This document shows positions 1-10,527 of a DNA stretch of 64,000 bases, one piece after another. Within the stretch, counting starts at the first letter, position 1. The number at the start of each line of letters is the position of its first letter. The notes below the pieces were generated by a model. That model was not told the DNA's origin and made no database searches. It saw nothing but the letters and a program-made list of their open reading frames with translations. Origin of the DNA: RBG-13-68-16 sp050018455 (GTDB taxonomy: Bacteria > Acidobacteriota > Thermoanaerobaculia > Thermoanaerobaculales > Thermoanaerobaculaceae); contig JBEKAA010000007.1 in NCBI GenBank assembly GCA_050018455.1, positions 59,261 through 123,260 of the forward strand. The letters are read 5' to 3'. The translations under genes and the position numbers were made by a program.

Positions 1-2
1 CC

Positions 3-950
3 GAGATCGCGGTTCTGTACCGCAACCACTCGCACTCGCTCGAACTCGAGGTCGAACTGACCCGGAGGAACATCCCGTACGAGGTACGCTCTGGGCTGCG
101 CTTCTTCGAGCAACGCCACGTCAAGGACGTGCTCGCGCACCTGCGCTTCCTGGCCAACCCCCGTGACGAGGTCGCGTTCAACCGGATGGCGCGACTGAAG
201 CCGCGCCTCGGGCAGAGGCTCGTCGCGCGGGTTTGGGAATCGCTTTCGGCTTCCGGCAATCCGCACGAGGCCCTCGCCCGGCTGGACGCGAGGGGTCTCG
301 GGCTCCCCGGCGCGGCGGCAAACTCGGTCAAGAACATCGCCGAGCTGGTGTCGAGCTTGCTCAAGCTTCGTTCGCGTCCGGGCGAGATGGTCCGCGAGGT
401 CGTCGGCTCGGGCTACCGGGAATACGTGCGAGCGCAACTCGACAACGCCAGCGCCCGCCTGGATGACCTCGAGCAGCTCGCTCTCTTCGCCGACGGCTAC
501 GACTCGCTCGACGCCTTTCTCGACGAGGTCACGCTCATGAACGAGCTCTCGGGCGAGGACGTCTCGGTGGAGGAGGGCGAGCGTGAGCGCGTCACGCTCT
601 CCACGATCCACCAGGCCAAGGGACTCGAGTGGCGGGCGGTATTCATCGTGTGGCTTGCGGAGGGCCGCTTCCCCAGCGCGCGCGCCGAGGACATGGAGGA
701 GGAGCGCAGGCTGTTCTACGTCGCCTGCACCCGAGCGAAGGACGAGCTCATCCTGTGCTACCCCCTGGTCGCCCGCGACCGCTACCGCGTGGACGTGATC
801 CTCGAACCCTCGCGATTCGTCGCCGAGCTGCCGGACGACTCGTACCAACGCTGGCAGGTGCAGGAGGGCGAGCAACAGCAAGAGTTGCCGGGGGGCGGCA
901 GGTACGAGCTGCCGGGATTCCTCGGCGACGGAGGCGACGATGTCAACTGA
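3..950 (+). CDS. UvrD/PcrA-type ATP-dependent DNA helicase, C-terminal part
   Basis: The reading frame is open from the left edge, so the N-terminus with Walker A and B lies outside the window. What remains is the C-terminal half of a superfamily 1A 3'-5' DNA helicase. The first visible residues (AVLYRNHSHS, then an IPYEVRSG stretch and FFEQRHVKDVLA) match helicase motif IV and the start of domain 2B. Motif V is STIHQAKGLEW at about position 600 and motif VI is RLFYVACTRAKDEL near 705-750. Family members unwind DNA in repair and replication. The protein ends in a short acidic tail that overlaps the next gene by 11 bases. UvrD, PcrA and Rep cannot be told apart from this part. Confidence 0.9.
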   Translation, partial: EIAVLYRNHSHSLELEVELTRRNIPYEVRSGLRFFEQRHVKDVLAHLRFLANPRDEVAFNRMARLKPRLGQRLVARVWESLSASGNPHEALARLDARGLGLPGAAANSVKNIAELVSSLLKLRSRPGEMVREVVGSGYREYVRAQLDNASARLDDLEQLALFADGYDSLDAFLDEVTLMNELSGEDVSVEEGERERVTLSTIHQAKGLEWRAVFIVWLAEGRFPSARAEDMEEERRLFYVACTRAKDELILCYPLVARDRYRVDVILEPSRFVAELPDDSYQRWQVQEGEQQQELPGGGRYELPGFLGDGGDDVN

Positions 951-2259
951 CATCGCGATCGTAGGGGCAGGACTCACTGGTCTGGTCGCTGCGTACCGAC
1001 TTGCCGGCGCCGGCTGGAAGGTGACGGTTTTCGAGCGCTACCCGGAGGCCGGCGGCCTGGTCGCATGCTTCGACGCCGGCGGCGAGCGCCTGGAGTGCTT
1101 CTACCACCACCTTTTCACAACGGACACCGACTACGTCGCCCTCGCCGAGGAACTCGAGCTCGCCCGGACGATCGCCTGGCTCCCTTCCAGGATGGGGATC
1201 TACTCCAAGAGCCGCCTGTGGGACTTCGGCACTCCGGTTTCGCTGCTGAGGTTTCGGCCGCTCTCATGGCTGGACAAGGTGCGGTTCGGGTGGTCCACCC
1301 TGCTCCTCAACCGCACGGCCGACCACCACGCCTTCGAGACGGTCACTGCCCGCGACTGGATTCTCGCGCACGCCGGACGCAAGGTGTACGACACCGTCTG
1401 GGGCCCCCTTCTCCACCAGAAGTTCGCCGAGAGGGCCGAGGACGTGGCCATGGTCTGGCTGTGGGGCAAGGTCTACCTGCGGGGAAGGTCGCGCTCGACC
1501 ACCGGCATGGGCGAGCGTCTCGGCTACATGCGGGGGTCGTTCGGCCGGCTCGTCGAGGTCCTCGTCGGCCGCCTGCGGGATGCCGGCGTGCGCCTCGAGT
1601 TCGCCAACCCGGTCAAGCGGATCTCGCGCTCGGGAGACGGGCTCGAGGTCCAGTCACGGACCGGTACGGAGCGCTTCGCCCGAGTGCTCTTCACCGCCGC
1701 GCCGCAGGAACTCGTGCGTGTCGCGGCGGAGCAGTTTCCCGACAACTACCGAGCGAACCTAGCGGCTCTGCCGGCCACCGCTGCGCTCTGTGTCGTGCTC
1801 GAGCTCTCTCGTTCGCTCACGCCGTACTACTGGCTCAACATCGCGGACTCCGACTTTCCGTTCGGCGGCCTGATCGAGCACACCAACTACATCCCCCGCG
1901 AACGCTACGGCGGCCGTCACCTGCTCTACATCTCCAAGTACCTGTTCACCGACAACCCCCTCTGGAGCGCACGGGACGACGATGTCTGGTCGGTGTATCG
2001 GCCGTTCCTCCAGAAGGTGAACGCGGATTTCGACGACTCGTGGGTTCTCGCCCGCCACCACTTCAAGGCCGCGTACGCTCAGCCGGTGATCCCGCGCCGG
2101 TACCCCAGCGTGATGCCGCGGTTCGAGACGCCCATTCCCGGTCTCTACCACGCGTGCATGGCGCAGATCTACCCCGAGGACCGCGGCCAGAACTACGCGG
2201 TGCGGTCCGGCAACCGCGCCGCAAGGGCGCTGATAGCTGGAGTGGCAGACGGCGTCTAG
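940..2259 (+). CDS. FAD/NAD(P)-dependent amine oxidase-like oxidoreductase
   Basis: The 439-residue protein opens with a dinucleotide-binding fold: GAGLTGLVAAYRLA at residues 8-21, followed by the acidic end of beta 2 (VFERYPEAGG). This is the N-terminus of the protoporphyrinogen oxidase / phytoene desaturase superfamily of FAD enzymes. The C-terminus (YPEDRGQNYAVRSGNRAARAL) resembles the second FAD-contact segment of the family. The ATG lies inside the helicase tail (11-base overlap), which indicates translational coupling. The O-acetylation genes downstream would suit a role in envelope glycan or lipid metabolism, for example a UDP-galactopyranose mutase-like or desaturase reaction, but the substrate cannot be read from the sequence. 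Confidence 0.8.
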   Translation: MSTDIAIVGAGLTGLVAAYRLAGAGWKVTVFERYPEAGGLVACFDAGGERLECFYHHLFTTDTDYVALAEELELARTIAWLPSRMGIYSKSRLWDFGTPVSLLRFRPLSWLDKVRFGWSTLLLNRTADHHAFETVTARDWILAHAGRKVYDTVWGPLLHQKFAERAEDVAMVWLWGKVYLRGRSRSTTGMGERLGYMRGSFGRLVEVLVGRLRDAGVRLEFANPVKRISRSGDGLEVQSRTGTERFARVLFTAAPQELVRVAAEQFPDNYRANLAALPATAALCVVLELSRSLTPYYWLNIADSDFPFGGLIEHTNYIPRERYGGRHLLYISKYLFTDNPLWSARDDDVWSVYRPFLQKVNADFDDSWVLARHHFKAAYAQPVIPRRYPSVMPRFETPIPGLYHACMAQIYPEDRGQNYAVRSGNRAARALIAGVADGV

Positions 2260-2362
2260 AACGGGCGCTTGCCTTGCGCGCCTCCGCCCGCTGAACGTAC
2301 AATCCTTCTGCCGGCGTCGGCTCCAATGCGCTTCGCTCAGGCAGCGATGAGAGCCGCACAAC

Positions 2363-3853
2363 ATGCTCTTCACGTCGCCCACGTTTCTGTTCGTCTTCCT
2401 GCCGGCCTTCCTGGCCGCGTACCTCCTGATCAGGCTGCGCCTGCTGCGCAACGGCTTGCTGCTCGTTTCGAGCCTGTTCTTCTACGCGTGGGGCGAAGGC
2501 TGCTACGCCCTGGTGCTGCTCGTTTCCATCCTCGCGAACTACCTGGTAGGCCTGTGGCTCGAGCGCGCGCGGGGTACTCGCCTGGAGAGCCTGGCTTTCT
2601 GGATCGGGGTGGCGCTCAACCTGATGCCCCTGATCGCCCTCAAGTTCGGACCAAGATTCCTGGCCAGCAAACTCGACACCCTTCTGGTCCTGGTGCACGT
2701 GAAGTCGGTCAGCCTTCTCACCTTGCGATTGCCCGCCGGGATCTCGTTCTTCACGTTCATGGCGCTTTCGTACCTCATTGCGCTACACCGGCGTGAGGTC
2801 GAAACGGAGAGAAACCCTCTCAGGCTTGGCCTCTACATCTCGCTCTTTCCGCTCATCATGGCCGGCCCGATCTGCCGCTACAAGGACCTGGCGCCGCAGC
2901 TGGCCGAACGACTGGAAAGCGTCTCCTCTCTCGCAGAAGGCGCGCGCAGGTTCATCGTCGGCCTCGGCAAGAAGGTGCTCATCGCCAACACCCTCGCGAC
3001 GCCCGCCAACGCCATCTTCGGCCTCGGGCCGCCGCAGCTGACGCCGGCCCTCGCGTGGTTCGGCCTGGCGTGCTACACGCTCCAGATCTTCTTCGATTTC
3101 TCGGGCTATAGCGACATGGCGATCGGCCTCGGGCGGATGCTTGGCTTCCGGTTCATGGAGAACTTCGACGCCCCGTACGCGGCGACCTCGGTGAGGGCGT
3201 TTTGGAGCCGATGGCACATCTCTCTCTCGACGTGGTTCCGGGACTACCTCTTTCTCCCGATCGCCTATCCCGTCGGCCGCGCGGTGGAGCGCATCCGCTT
3301 CGCCCGCCTGCGCGAGGACTTCTGGGCGTACGCCGGTGGCAGCCTGGCCACAATGTTCCTCATCGGGCTATGGCACGGGGCGAGTTGGGGCTTCGTCGCC
3401 TGGGGCCTCTACCACGGCGCGTTCCTGGTCTTCGAGCGAACGCGCCTCGGCAAGCGTCTGACCAAGCTCCCCGGGCCGGTTCAACACGCGTACCTCCTCA
3501 TGGCGGTGACGGTCGGGTGGGTGCTCTTCAGGACCACAAGCGTGGCTCAGGCGTCGACGTTCCTGGCCGCGATGGCAGGCCACAGCGGGCCCGACCCGGC
3601 TCCGATCGCCCGGTACGCCCTCGCCGACGCGCTGCTGGCCGTTGCGGCGGGTGTTGCACTCTCGACCCGGATCGGACCGACCCTGCGTAGCTGGATGACT
3701 GGCCGGATCGAGGCGAGATCCCGTTCGACCTCGGTCCTCCTGGAGGGGGCCTTCGGCGTGGCGGAGGTCCTCGGGCTTGCAGCACTTCTCGTCATGTCGC
3801 TCTCCTGGCTCTCGGCGGGGACGTATGCCCCCTTCATCTATTTCCGGTTCTAG
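2363..3853 (+). CDS. MBOAT family membrane O-acyltransferase (AlgI-like)
   Basis: A 496-residue polytopic protein with about ten hydrophobic segments starting at the N-terminus. It carries the MBOAT signatures: FDFSGYSDMAIGLGRMLG near residues 240-255, FWSRWHISLSTWFRDYL near 285-300, and the conserved membrane histidine in LWHGASWGF near residue 336. AlgI, DltB and PatA relatives move acyl groups across the inner membrane onto exported polysaccharide or teichoic acid. The next gene, 5 bases downstream, encodes an AlgX/AlgJ-like periplasmic partner, which is the usual pairing for exopolysaccharide O-acetylation. A TACAAT box lies near 2297, about 65 bases before the ATG. The glycan acceptor is unknown; no alginate or cellulose synthesis genes are visible. 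Confidence 0.9.
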   Translation: MLFTSPTFLFVFLPAFLAAYLLIRLRLLRNGLLLVSSLFFYAWGEGCYALVLLVSILANYLVGLWLERARGTRLESLAFWIGVALNLMPLIALKFGPRFLASKLDTLLVLVHVKSVSLLTLRLPAGISFFTFMALSYLIALHRREVETERNPLRLGLYISLFPLIMAGPICRYKDLAPQLAERLESVSSLAEGARRFIVGLGKKVLIANTLATPANAIFGLGPPQLTPALAWFGLACYTLQIFFDFSGYSDMAIGLGRMLGFRFMENFDAPYAATSVRAFWSRWHISLSTWFRDYLFLPIAYPVGRAVERIRFARLREDFWAYAGGSLATMFLIGLWHGASWGFVAWGLYHGAFLVFERTRLGKRLTKLPGPVQHAYLLMAVTVGWVLFRTTSVAQASTFLAAMAGHSGPDPAPIARYALADALLAVAAGVALSTRIGPTLRSWMTGRIEARSRSTSVLLEGAFGVAEVLGLAALLVMSLSWLSAGTYAPFIYFRF

Positions 3854-3858
3854 GTGCG

Positions 3859-5046
3859 ATGGCTGATCGAGTGCGCGTCCGGGCTGCGGTGAGTCTCCTG
3901 ACGGGAATCGTGTTCGTCGGCCTCCTGGTGCTCCCGGCGCTCGACTCGGCGCTCGGGGTGGACAGAACGACGCCCCCTCAGGAAAAGCGGGAACTCGCGC
4001 CCCGGCCCGGGCTGCCGCGCTCGCTTCGGTCCATCGCGGAATTGCCCAAGGCCTTCGACGCGTACCTCGCCGATCACTTCGGCTTCCGGTCGCTCCTCAT
4101 CCGCCTCCACTCCCGGGTCGCGGTGTGCTGGCTCGGCGTGCCTCCCTCGCCGAACGTCGAGATCTTGGTCGGAAGACACGGCTGGCTCTTCTTCACCGGA
4201 GATGAATCGATAACGTACATCGAGGGGCGGAACCCCTTCTCGGAAAGCGACCTGGAAGCATGGCGGCGTTCGCTCCGCCAACGCAACGAGTGGCTTGCTC
4301 GCCGGGGCATCCGCTACCTCGTGGTGTTCGCACCGGGTTCGCCGTCGATTTACCCGGAGCACCTCCCGCGATGGGTCCGCCCTTCCCCCCACGGCACTCG
4401 GCTCGACCAGCTGATGGGCGCGATGCAACGCTGCCCGGAGGTGCCCGTCCTCGACCTCAGGCCCGCCCTCCTCGGGATCAAGAAGCTGGCACCTGCCTAC
4501 TCGCCGACCGACACGCACTGGAACATGGTCGGGGCGTGGGCAGCGTACGACGGAATAATGAAGGCCCTGACGCGCTGGTTTCCGCAGGCGCAACCCACCC
4601 CACCTTCGGGCTTCGATGTCGCATGGGGCCGCGGGCCGGGCGGTGACCTCGCGGCGATGGCGGGCATCCAGGGGCTCGTGTCCGAACCGATCGTTTGGGT
4701 CGCCCCAAGAACCCCGAGCCGGTGGCGGACCCTGCCGAGCGGTGACTATGCAACGCTCCGCGCCTGGCCGAAGCTTCAGGAGCCGGTGATCACCGTGCGC
4801 GACCATGGCGACATTCCGCGGGTCGTCGTTTTCAGGGACTCCTTCTCCGTTGCACTCGTCCCGTACCTCTCGGAGCACTTCGGCCGGGCCGTGTACCTGT
4901 GGATCCAGGACTTCGAGGCCTCGCCCATCGAGCGGGAGAAACCGGACCTGGTGATCCAGGAATACACCGAGCGACTGCTCTCGGTCCTGAACCCCGCCAC
5001 CTGGCCGGACCTCGCCGCCGAGCCGATGAAGCCGGCGCGAAACTGA
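3859..5046 (+). CDS. AlgX/AlgJ-like O-acetyltransferase (SGNH-like hydrolase fold)
   Basis: A 395-residue protein with an N-terminal signal-anchor (hydrophobic at residues 9-30) and a periplasmic domain. It shows the marks of the AlgX/AlgJ (DHHW) group: RHGWLFFTGDES near residue 110, DTHW near residues 217-220 (the Asp-x-His pair of the catalytic site), and FRDSFS near 325 with the candidate nucleophilic serine. The C-terminus ending in LVIQEYTERLL matches the family tail. AlgJ/AlgX accept the acetyl group delivered by the MBOAT partner and place it on the polysaccharide. Close spacing to the MBOAT gene supports a two-gene transfer unit. No carbohydrate-binding module was recognised at the C-terminus. 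Confidence 0.85.
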   Translation: MADRVRVRAAVSLLTGIVFVGLLVLPALDSALGVDRTTPPQEKRELAPRPGLPRSLRSIAELPKAFDAYLADHFGFRSLLIRLHSRVAVCWLGVPPSPNVEILVGRHGWLFFTGDESITYIEGRNPFSESDLEAWRRSLRQRNEWLARRGIRYLVVFAPGSPSIYPEHLPRWVRPSPHGTRLDQLMGAMQRCPEVPVLDLRPALLGIKKLAPAYSPTDTHWNMVGAWAAYDGIMKALTRWFPQAQPTPPSGFDVAWGRGPGGDLAAMAGIQGLVSEPIVWVAPRTPSRWRTLPSGDYATLRAWPKLQEPVITVRDHGDIPRVVVFRDSFSVALVPYLSEHFGRAVYLWIQDFEASPIEREKPDLVIQEYTERLLSVLNPATWPDLAAEPMKPARN

Positions 5047-5048
5047 GG

Positions 5049-5054
5049 TAGCCT
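5049..5054 (+). promoter_or_regulatory. -10-like box TAGCCT ahead of the MEMO1 gene
   Basis: The box lies 6 bases before a GTG at 5061. If transcription starts at that G, the mRNA begins with a GGAGG-containing 15-base leader before the ATG at 5076. This fits the spacing pattern seen at several other starts in the window. Confidence 0.35.
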
Positions 5055-5075
5055 GCCGCAGTGGAGGACCGAGAA

Positions 5076-6212
5076 ATGAGAGTCACCCTTATCACCCTCG
5101 TGTTCTTGCTCTCGAGTGTCTGGGCCCCCGGACAGGCCGCGCTGCAGCCTCAGGGGACGCCGCCGACCGCCGAGGAGGTTCGCAAGGGCATGGGGATTGC
5201 CTCGCAGGGAGATATCCGTGGCCAGCAGGACGCTGTCGGCTTCGCGTCCAAGGCTGACCAGATGGCCCGCATTTGGGATCTGTCAGCCACGCCCCCCGCG
5301 CCGGAGCGCCTGGGCGACGCTCCCGATCCGGGGGTGGCCGGCGTGATCTGCCCGCACGACGACTACCTGTTCGCGGGCCGCGTCTACAGGAAAACGCTGC
5401 CTCTCGTGACCGCCAAGACAATCGTAATGGTCGGCGTGTTCCACAAGTACCGCCGTTTCGGCGCGCACGACGTGCTTGTGTTCGACTCCTATCGCGCGTG
5501 GCGGACGCCGGACGGCGAAGCCCGTGTCTCGCCGCTGCGGGAGGAGTTGCTGGGTCGTTTGGCGGCCGGGGACGCCGTGCGGGACAACACCGCCCATGAC
5601 TCGGAGCACTCGCTGGAAGCGCTGCTCTTCTGGCTCAAACACGCCCGGGCCGACGTCGAGTTCGTTCCGGTCATCGTGCCGGCGATGAGCTTCGACCGCA
5701 TGCACGCGCTCGCGGGGCGCCTCGCCACCGCGCTGGCCGAGTCGATGGGCCGCCACGGGTGGCGGCTGGGGCGCGACGTGGCCGTGGTGATCTCCTCCGA
5801 CGCCGTGCACTACGGCGACGACTTCAAGTACGCGCCGTTCGGGGACGGAGGGGTGGACGCGTACGTGAAGGCGGGAGACCAGGATCGGCGACTGCTGACC
5901 GGGCCTCTCGCGGGCCCGGTGACGACCGCCAAGACGGAGCAGTTCTTCACGACGTGCGTGAACCCGCAGCAACCGTCCGAGTACCGGCTGACCTGGTGCG
6001 GCCGGTTCTCAATCCCGTTCGGGCTCCTGCTGCTGGAACGCACGACGGCCGCGCTCGGCCTCCCGACGCCGGTCGGGCACCCGCTGGCCTACGGGACCTC
6101 GATCGGCGCCCCGGAGCTTCCGGTGAAGGAGATCGGAATGGGAGCTACGGCTCCCGCGAACCTCTACCACTTCGTCGGGTACCCCGCCGTGGCGTACACG
6201 GTCGGGCCGTAG
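5076..6212 (+). CDS. MEMO1 family protein (AmmeMemoRadiSam system protein B)
   Basis: The 378-residue product belongs to the MEMO1 family (dioxygenase-like fold). Family features are the early PHDDYLFAGRVYRK segment, AHDSEHSLEALLFWLKH near residues 175-190, and VVISSDAVHYGDDF near 240. The ATG at 5076 was chosen because it follows GGAGG at 5063-5067 and begins a clear signal peptide (MRVTLITLVFLLSSVWAPGQA). An in-frame GTG at 5061 would add five residues. MEMO1 proteins often occur with an AMMECR1 and a radical SAM protein in the AmmeMemoRadiSam set; neither partner is here, and secretion is unusual. Biochemical function is not established. Confidence 0.8.
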   Translation: MRVTLITLVFLLSSVWAPGQAALQPQGTPPTAEEVRKGMGIASQGDIRGQQDAVGFASKADQMARIWDLSATPPAPERLGDAPDPGVAGVICPHDDYLFAGRVYRKTLPLVTAKTIVMVGVFHKYRRFGAHDVLVFDSYRAWRTPDGEARVSPLREELLGRLAAGDAVRDNTAHDSEHSLEALLFWLKHARADVEFVPVIVPAMSFDRMHALAGRLATALAESMGRHGWRLGRDVAVVISSDAVHYGDDFKYAPFGDGGVDAYVKAGDQDRRLLTGPLAGPVTTAKTEQFFTTCVNPQQPSEYRLTWCGRFSIPFGLLLLERTTAALGLPTPVGHPLAYGTSIGAPELPVKEIGMGATAPANLYHFVGYPAVAYTVGP

Positions 6213-6260
6213 GCGTCGGCAAAGGTTCCTTCCTGCGTTCGGCAGGCCGGCGGTCGGCCG

Positions 6261-7037
6261 CTACCGGAAGATCTCGCCGAGGAAGTCCTTCAGCGCCTGC
6301 CACGACCGTCGATCGGCCGTGGCGTTGTACGCCGCGCCCTTCGACGGGTCGTCGCCGGCTTCCTTCTGGGTGAAGGAGTGAACCGCCCCGCCGTAGTAGA
6401 CCATCTGCCAGTCCACGCCGCCGGATCGCATCTCCTGCTGGAAAGCCGCGATGTCCTTGGCCTGATTGAACGGGTCGTCGGCCCCGTGCAGGACCAGCAC
6501 CCTGGCCTTGATCCCCTTGCCGTCGGTGGGGCCCGGGGCGTCGAGTCCGCCGTGGAAGCTCACGACGCCTGCGACGTCCGCGCCGCTTCGGGCCAGCTCG
6601 AGCACCGTTGTGCCGCCGAAGCAGTAACCGATGGCCGCGATCCGCTTGGGGTCCACCATGCCGTTCGCCCGCAGGACATCCAGGCCGGCGATGGCGCGCG
6701 CCCGAAGGAGTGCGCGGTCGCCCTTGTACTTTCCGGCTAGGGGGCCGGCCTCACCGGCGCTCTTGGGGCGGACTCCCTTGCCGTATACGTCGACCGCAAA
6801 GGCGACGTAGCCGAGGCCTGCGAGTTGCTGGGCCCGCATCCTCTCGTACTCCGTCAACCCCATCCACTGGTGGACCACGAGCACACCCGGCCGCTTGCCG
6901 GCAGCTGCGTCGTCCCACGCGAGGAAGCCTTCGAGAGTCGTGTCCCCCTGTTTGTACTCCACAACCTTCGAACGCACCTCACCACGAGCCACGGTCGCCA
7001 CCGTCATCACCACCCCCACCAGAGCCAGCAGACGCAT
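6261..7037 (-). CDS. Dienelactone hydrolase family protein, secreted
   Basis: A 258-residue alpha/beta hydrolase with a short N-terminal signal peptide. The nucleophile elbow is GYCFGG near residue 140, with cysteine as nucleophile as in dienelactone hydrolases. The acid lies in LHGADDPF near 195-200 and the histidine in GAVHSFTQ near 225. These three give a complete Cys-Asp-His triad. Such enzymes cleave lactone or ester bonds, and many genomic homologues have unknown substrates. The gene is convergent with the MEMO1 gene and has a purine-rich leader (AAAGGGGG) just before the ATG. It appears to be a single-gene unit. Confidence 0.88.
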   Translation of the reverse strand: MRLLALVGVVMTVATVARGEVRSKVVEYKQGDTTLEGFLAWDDAAAGKRPGVLVVHQWMGLTEYERMRAQQLAGLGYVAFAVDVYGKGVRPKSAGEAGPLAGKYKGDRALLRARAIAGLDVLRANGMVDPKRIAAIGYCFGGTTVLELARSGADVAGVVSFHGGLDAPGPTDGKGIKARVLVLHGADDPFNQAKDIAAFQQEMRSGGVDWQMVYYGGAVHSFTQKEAGDDPSKGAAYNATADRRSWQALKDFLGEIFR

Positions 7038-7178
7038 GCCGGTCCCCCTTTCCCCTGTCGCTCCGTTCTAAGGGACTTCCCCAGGCCGCTATTCCCTCCC
7101 GGCCGGTGTCACCTCTCTGGTCCGACCGGCCGCCCGAGGCGACCGACGATTGCCTTCCACCGACGTGTCTGTCGGTCG

Positions 7179-7454
7179 TCAGTCGTAGCCCTGCTCGGCC
7201 ATGGCCGCAAGGACCACAGCCTCGAGCCGGCCCGCAATCTCGCTCGTCTCAGCGGGAGCCTCATCCAACCACTCGGCCAGAGCGGCATCGAGCAATGACC
7301 TCGGCATCGATTCCACCGTTCGCGGCAGCCACTCCCGCCGCAGCCTCGAGCGCCAGTTCTCTCCCGCATCGGCCGCACCGCGGGCGAGCATCACCAGGTC
7401 GCCGACAGGGTCACCGGACGGCACGCAGAGCCTCCGCAACCACTCTAACCCCAA
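7179..7454 (-). CDS. Hypothetical small acidic helical protein
   Basis: No family was recognised. The 91-residue reading frame begins with TTG and has ordinary amino-acid composition: leucine- and alanine-rich, amphipathic, with several Glu/Arg pairs. Overlapping frames look like GC-rich noise by comparison. It lies on the same strand as cysS, about 100 bases downstream of it, and could be the last gene of that transcript. No ribosome-binding site is evident before the TTG, and the start is uncertain. It could be a chance open frame. Confidence 0.35.
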   Translation of the reverse strand: MGLEWLRRLCVPSGDPVGDLVMLARGAADAGENWRSRLRREWLPRTVESMPRSLLDAALAEWLDEAPAETSEIAGRLEAVVLAAMAEQGYD

Positions 7455-7554
7455 ACCCCGGCCACGGTCTGTCGGTGACCCGCCAAGATCGAACCGGCCG
7501 CCGAATGTTCCCTTCCAGGCCAGGCCTCACTTTTGAAAGGGCTCGGTAGTCCGG

Positions 7555-8961
<1,407 letters not shown>

Positions 8962-9017
8962 CGGGCCTCCTGCCCGCGATTGTACGATGCGATCGCGGCC
9001 GGCGGAGATAAGGGCGT

Positions 9018-9377
9018 TCAGCGCCCGGGAGGTCCCTCGAGGATCACGACGAGGTGGGCCGATCCGAGGGCGAACGCCTGGCTCACCTTGCCCCGCACCC
9101 GCACGCTGTCGCCCTCGTTCGGGAGAGTGCTGTCCGTCACGACCGCGATCTTGCCGGTCCCGTCGTCAACCTCGTAGTACTTGACCACCAGGAGATTGTG
9201 GGTGCCGGTGACCTTGCCGGCGATGGTCACGCTCCGGCCGTCGAACCTCCCGGGCGCCTTCTGGATATCGCCGATCTTGGTCGCCAGGAGGGACGCACAG
9301 GCCGCCACCAGGACGATTCCGAAGAGCCACGGAACCAACGATCCGTAGAGCGGAACACCTGGGCGTTGGGTGCGCAT
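9018..9377 (-). CDS. Membrane-anchored OB-fold protein
   Basis: The 119-residue product has a hydrophobic segment at residues 10-27 and then a small beta-rich domain. The domain reads as an OB-fold: VTIAGKVTG, then YYEVDDGTGKIAVVTD, then GDSVRVRGKV, the strand pattern of nucleic-acid-binding or CcmE/YgiW-like OB folds. The ATG at 9377 was chosen because GGGAGG lies just upstream and it starts the membrane segment; a longer frame begins at 9503 but has a low-complexity, unlikely start. Function is not known. It may be a periplasm-facing anchored domain. It sits between the patatin-like gene and cysS on the same strand. Confidence 0.6.
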   Translation of the reverse strand: MRTQRPGVPLYGSLVPWLFGIVLVAACASLLATKIGDIQKAPGRFDGRSVTIAGKVTGTHNLLVVKYYEVDDGTGKIAVVTDSTLPNEGDSVRVRGKVSQAFALGSAHLVVILEGPPGR

Positions 9378-9533
9378 GGAGCCTCCCTCAAGTTCGACGG
9401 ATTCTAGCGTACCCTGCTCCCAGCACGACACCGACGACCCGGGCGCGGGCTGCACCGGAAGCCAGGACGGGCGCTCGGGCTGCTGAGCCGTCAGCACCTT
9501 CACCCGAGGAACTTGACCTCCCGCAACCCGCGC

Positions 9534-10514
9534 TCAGCCCCCGGTCCGGGCTCCCACCGTTCGTGCCGTGAAAGCTCCGAACCGGACAGCAGCGCCAGCC
9601 AGTTCCCCGTTTCGCTCCCATGGCATGGGGTACTCGACACCCAAATCTGCGCCGTGGCGCCCGGAGAAGGCCCGCCACGCGGACTCGGTGGGAGCAATCA
9701 CCCGCAGGGAGCCAGCCTTCGCCCCATCGACCCAGCGCTCGACCACCGCAGCCGTGCTCGCTTCGCTCCGGCGCTGGATAAGCTCGACGAGAGCTCCGCC
9801 GAGCGCCGGCCGGGCAACGGCGGGAACCGGGAACCCGCACACCACGTCCCACCCTCGCGGGTCGGCGGCCCACGGCGCCGCGCCTCGGAGGACGAGCCCG
9901 ACGCCACCCCAGAGAAGGCGCGTCGCCCCGCCCAACTCGACCGACTCCGGTCCCCAGCCCGCGGGGAACGCGGCTGCGGCTCGCAGAACCGCACCGGCTT
10001 CTTTCGCCTCGAGTGTGGCGAGGTCGACCCGGTCGGCCGCTCCGCGGGTCAGATCCTCGACCACCACGACAAGGGTGGCGCCTCGCTGGGCCAACCGCTG
10101 CGGCGCTGCCGCCATCTCGGGCGCAAGATGCTCGGCGAGCCCGGCAGGATCCAACCAACCGTCCAGGGACCACGCGTCGGGCAGAAGGGTCAGGCCCCGA
10201 GATTCGCCGAACCTGCGGCGGGCAGCGCCCAGCCGGGACTCGAACATCGGACAGCCGAGCGCCGCCTCCCGCGCCCAGCGCCGCTCGGCCTCCGTTGCCT
10301 CGCCCAGCAGAGCGAGCAGGGCAACGTGTGCCCCGAGACCGGCACCGACGCCTCGGTCCCAGCTCGCTCCTCGCCTGGCGAGCTCGGCCACGGCGCCAGC
10401 CACGAACGCCGCCTGTGCACCGTCCGCAAGCACAAGCAGGCCACGGCTCGAGGTTTTCGCAGGCGCGCTCACGCTCGGCGATGCTAGCACGCTCGCCGAC
10501 CCCGCTTTCCGCAT
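9534..10514 (-). CDS. Patatin-like protein lacking its catalytic residues
   Basis: The 326-residue protein follows the layout of patatin-like phospholipases but without the active site. The oxyanion-hole region is LVLADGAQAAFVAGAVAEL. The position of the nucleophile elbow (normally GxSxG) reads GAGLGA, with no serine. The segment that usually reads ASAAFP is present as AAAAFP. The Asp-Gly-Gly/Ala site reads LWGGVG, with no aspartate. It is therefore probably a non-enzymatic member, or a strongly diverged homologue. The ATG at 10514 sits 13 bases after the thyX-like stop, so the two are likely co-transcribed. The assignment rests on pattern order only. Confidence 0.5.
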   Translation of the reverse strand: MRKAGSASVLASPSVSAPAKTSSRGLLVLADGAQAAFVAGAVAELARRGASWDRGVGAGLGAHVALLALLGEATEAERRWAREAALGCPMFESRLGAARRRFGESRGLTLLPDAWSLDGWLDPAGLAEHLAPEMAAAPQRLAQRGATLVVVVEDLTRGAADRVDLATLEAKEAGAVLRAAAAFPAGWGPESVELGGATRLLWGGVGLVLRGAAPWAADPRGWDVVCGFPVPAVARPALGGALVELIQRRSEASTAAVVERWVDGAKAGSLRVIAPTESAWRAFSGRHGADLGVEYPMPWERNGELAGAAVRFGAFTARTVGARTGG

Positions 10515-10527
10515 GGCGACACCGCTG

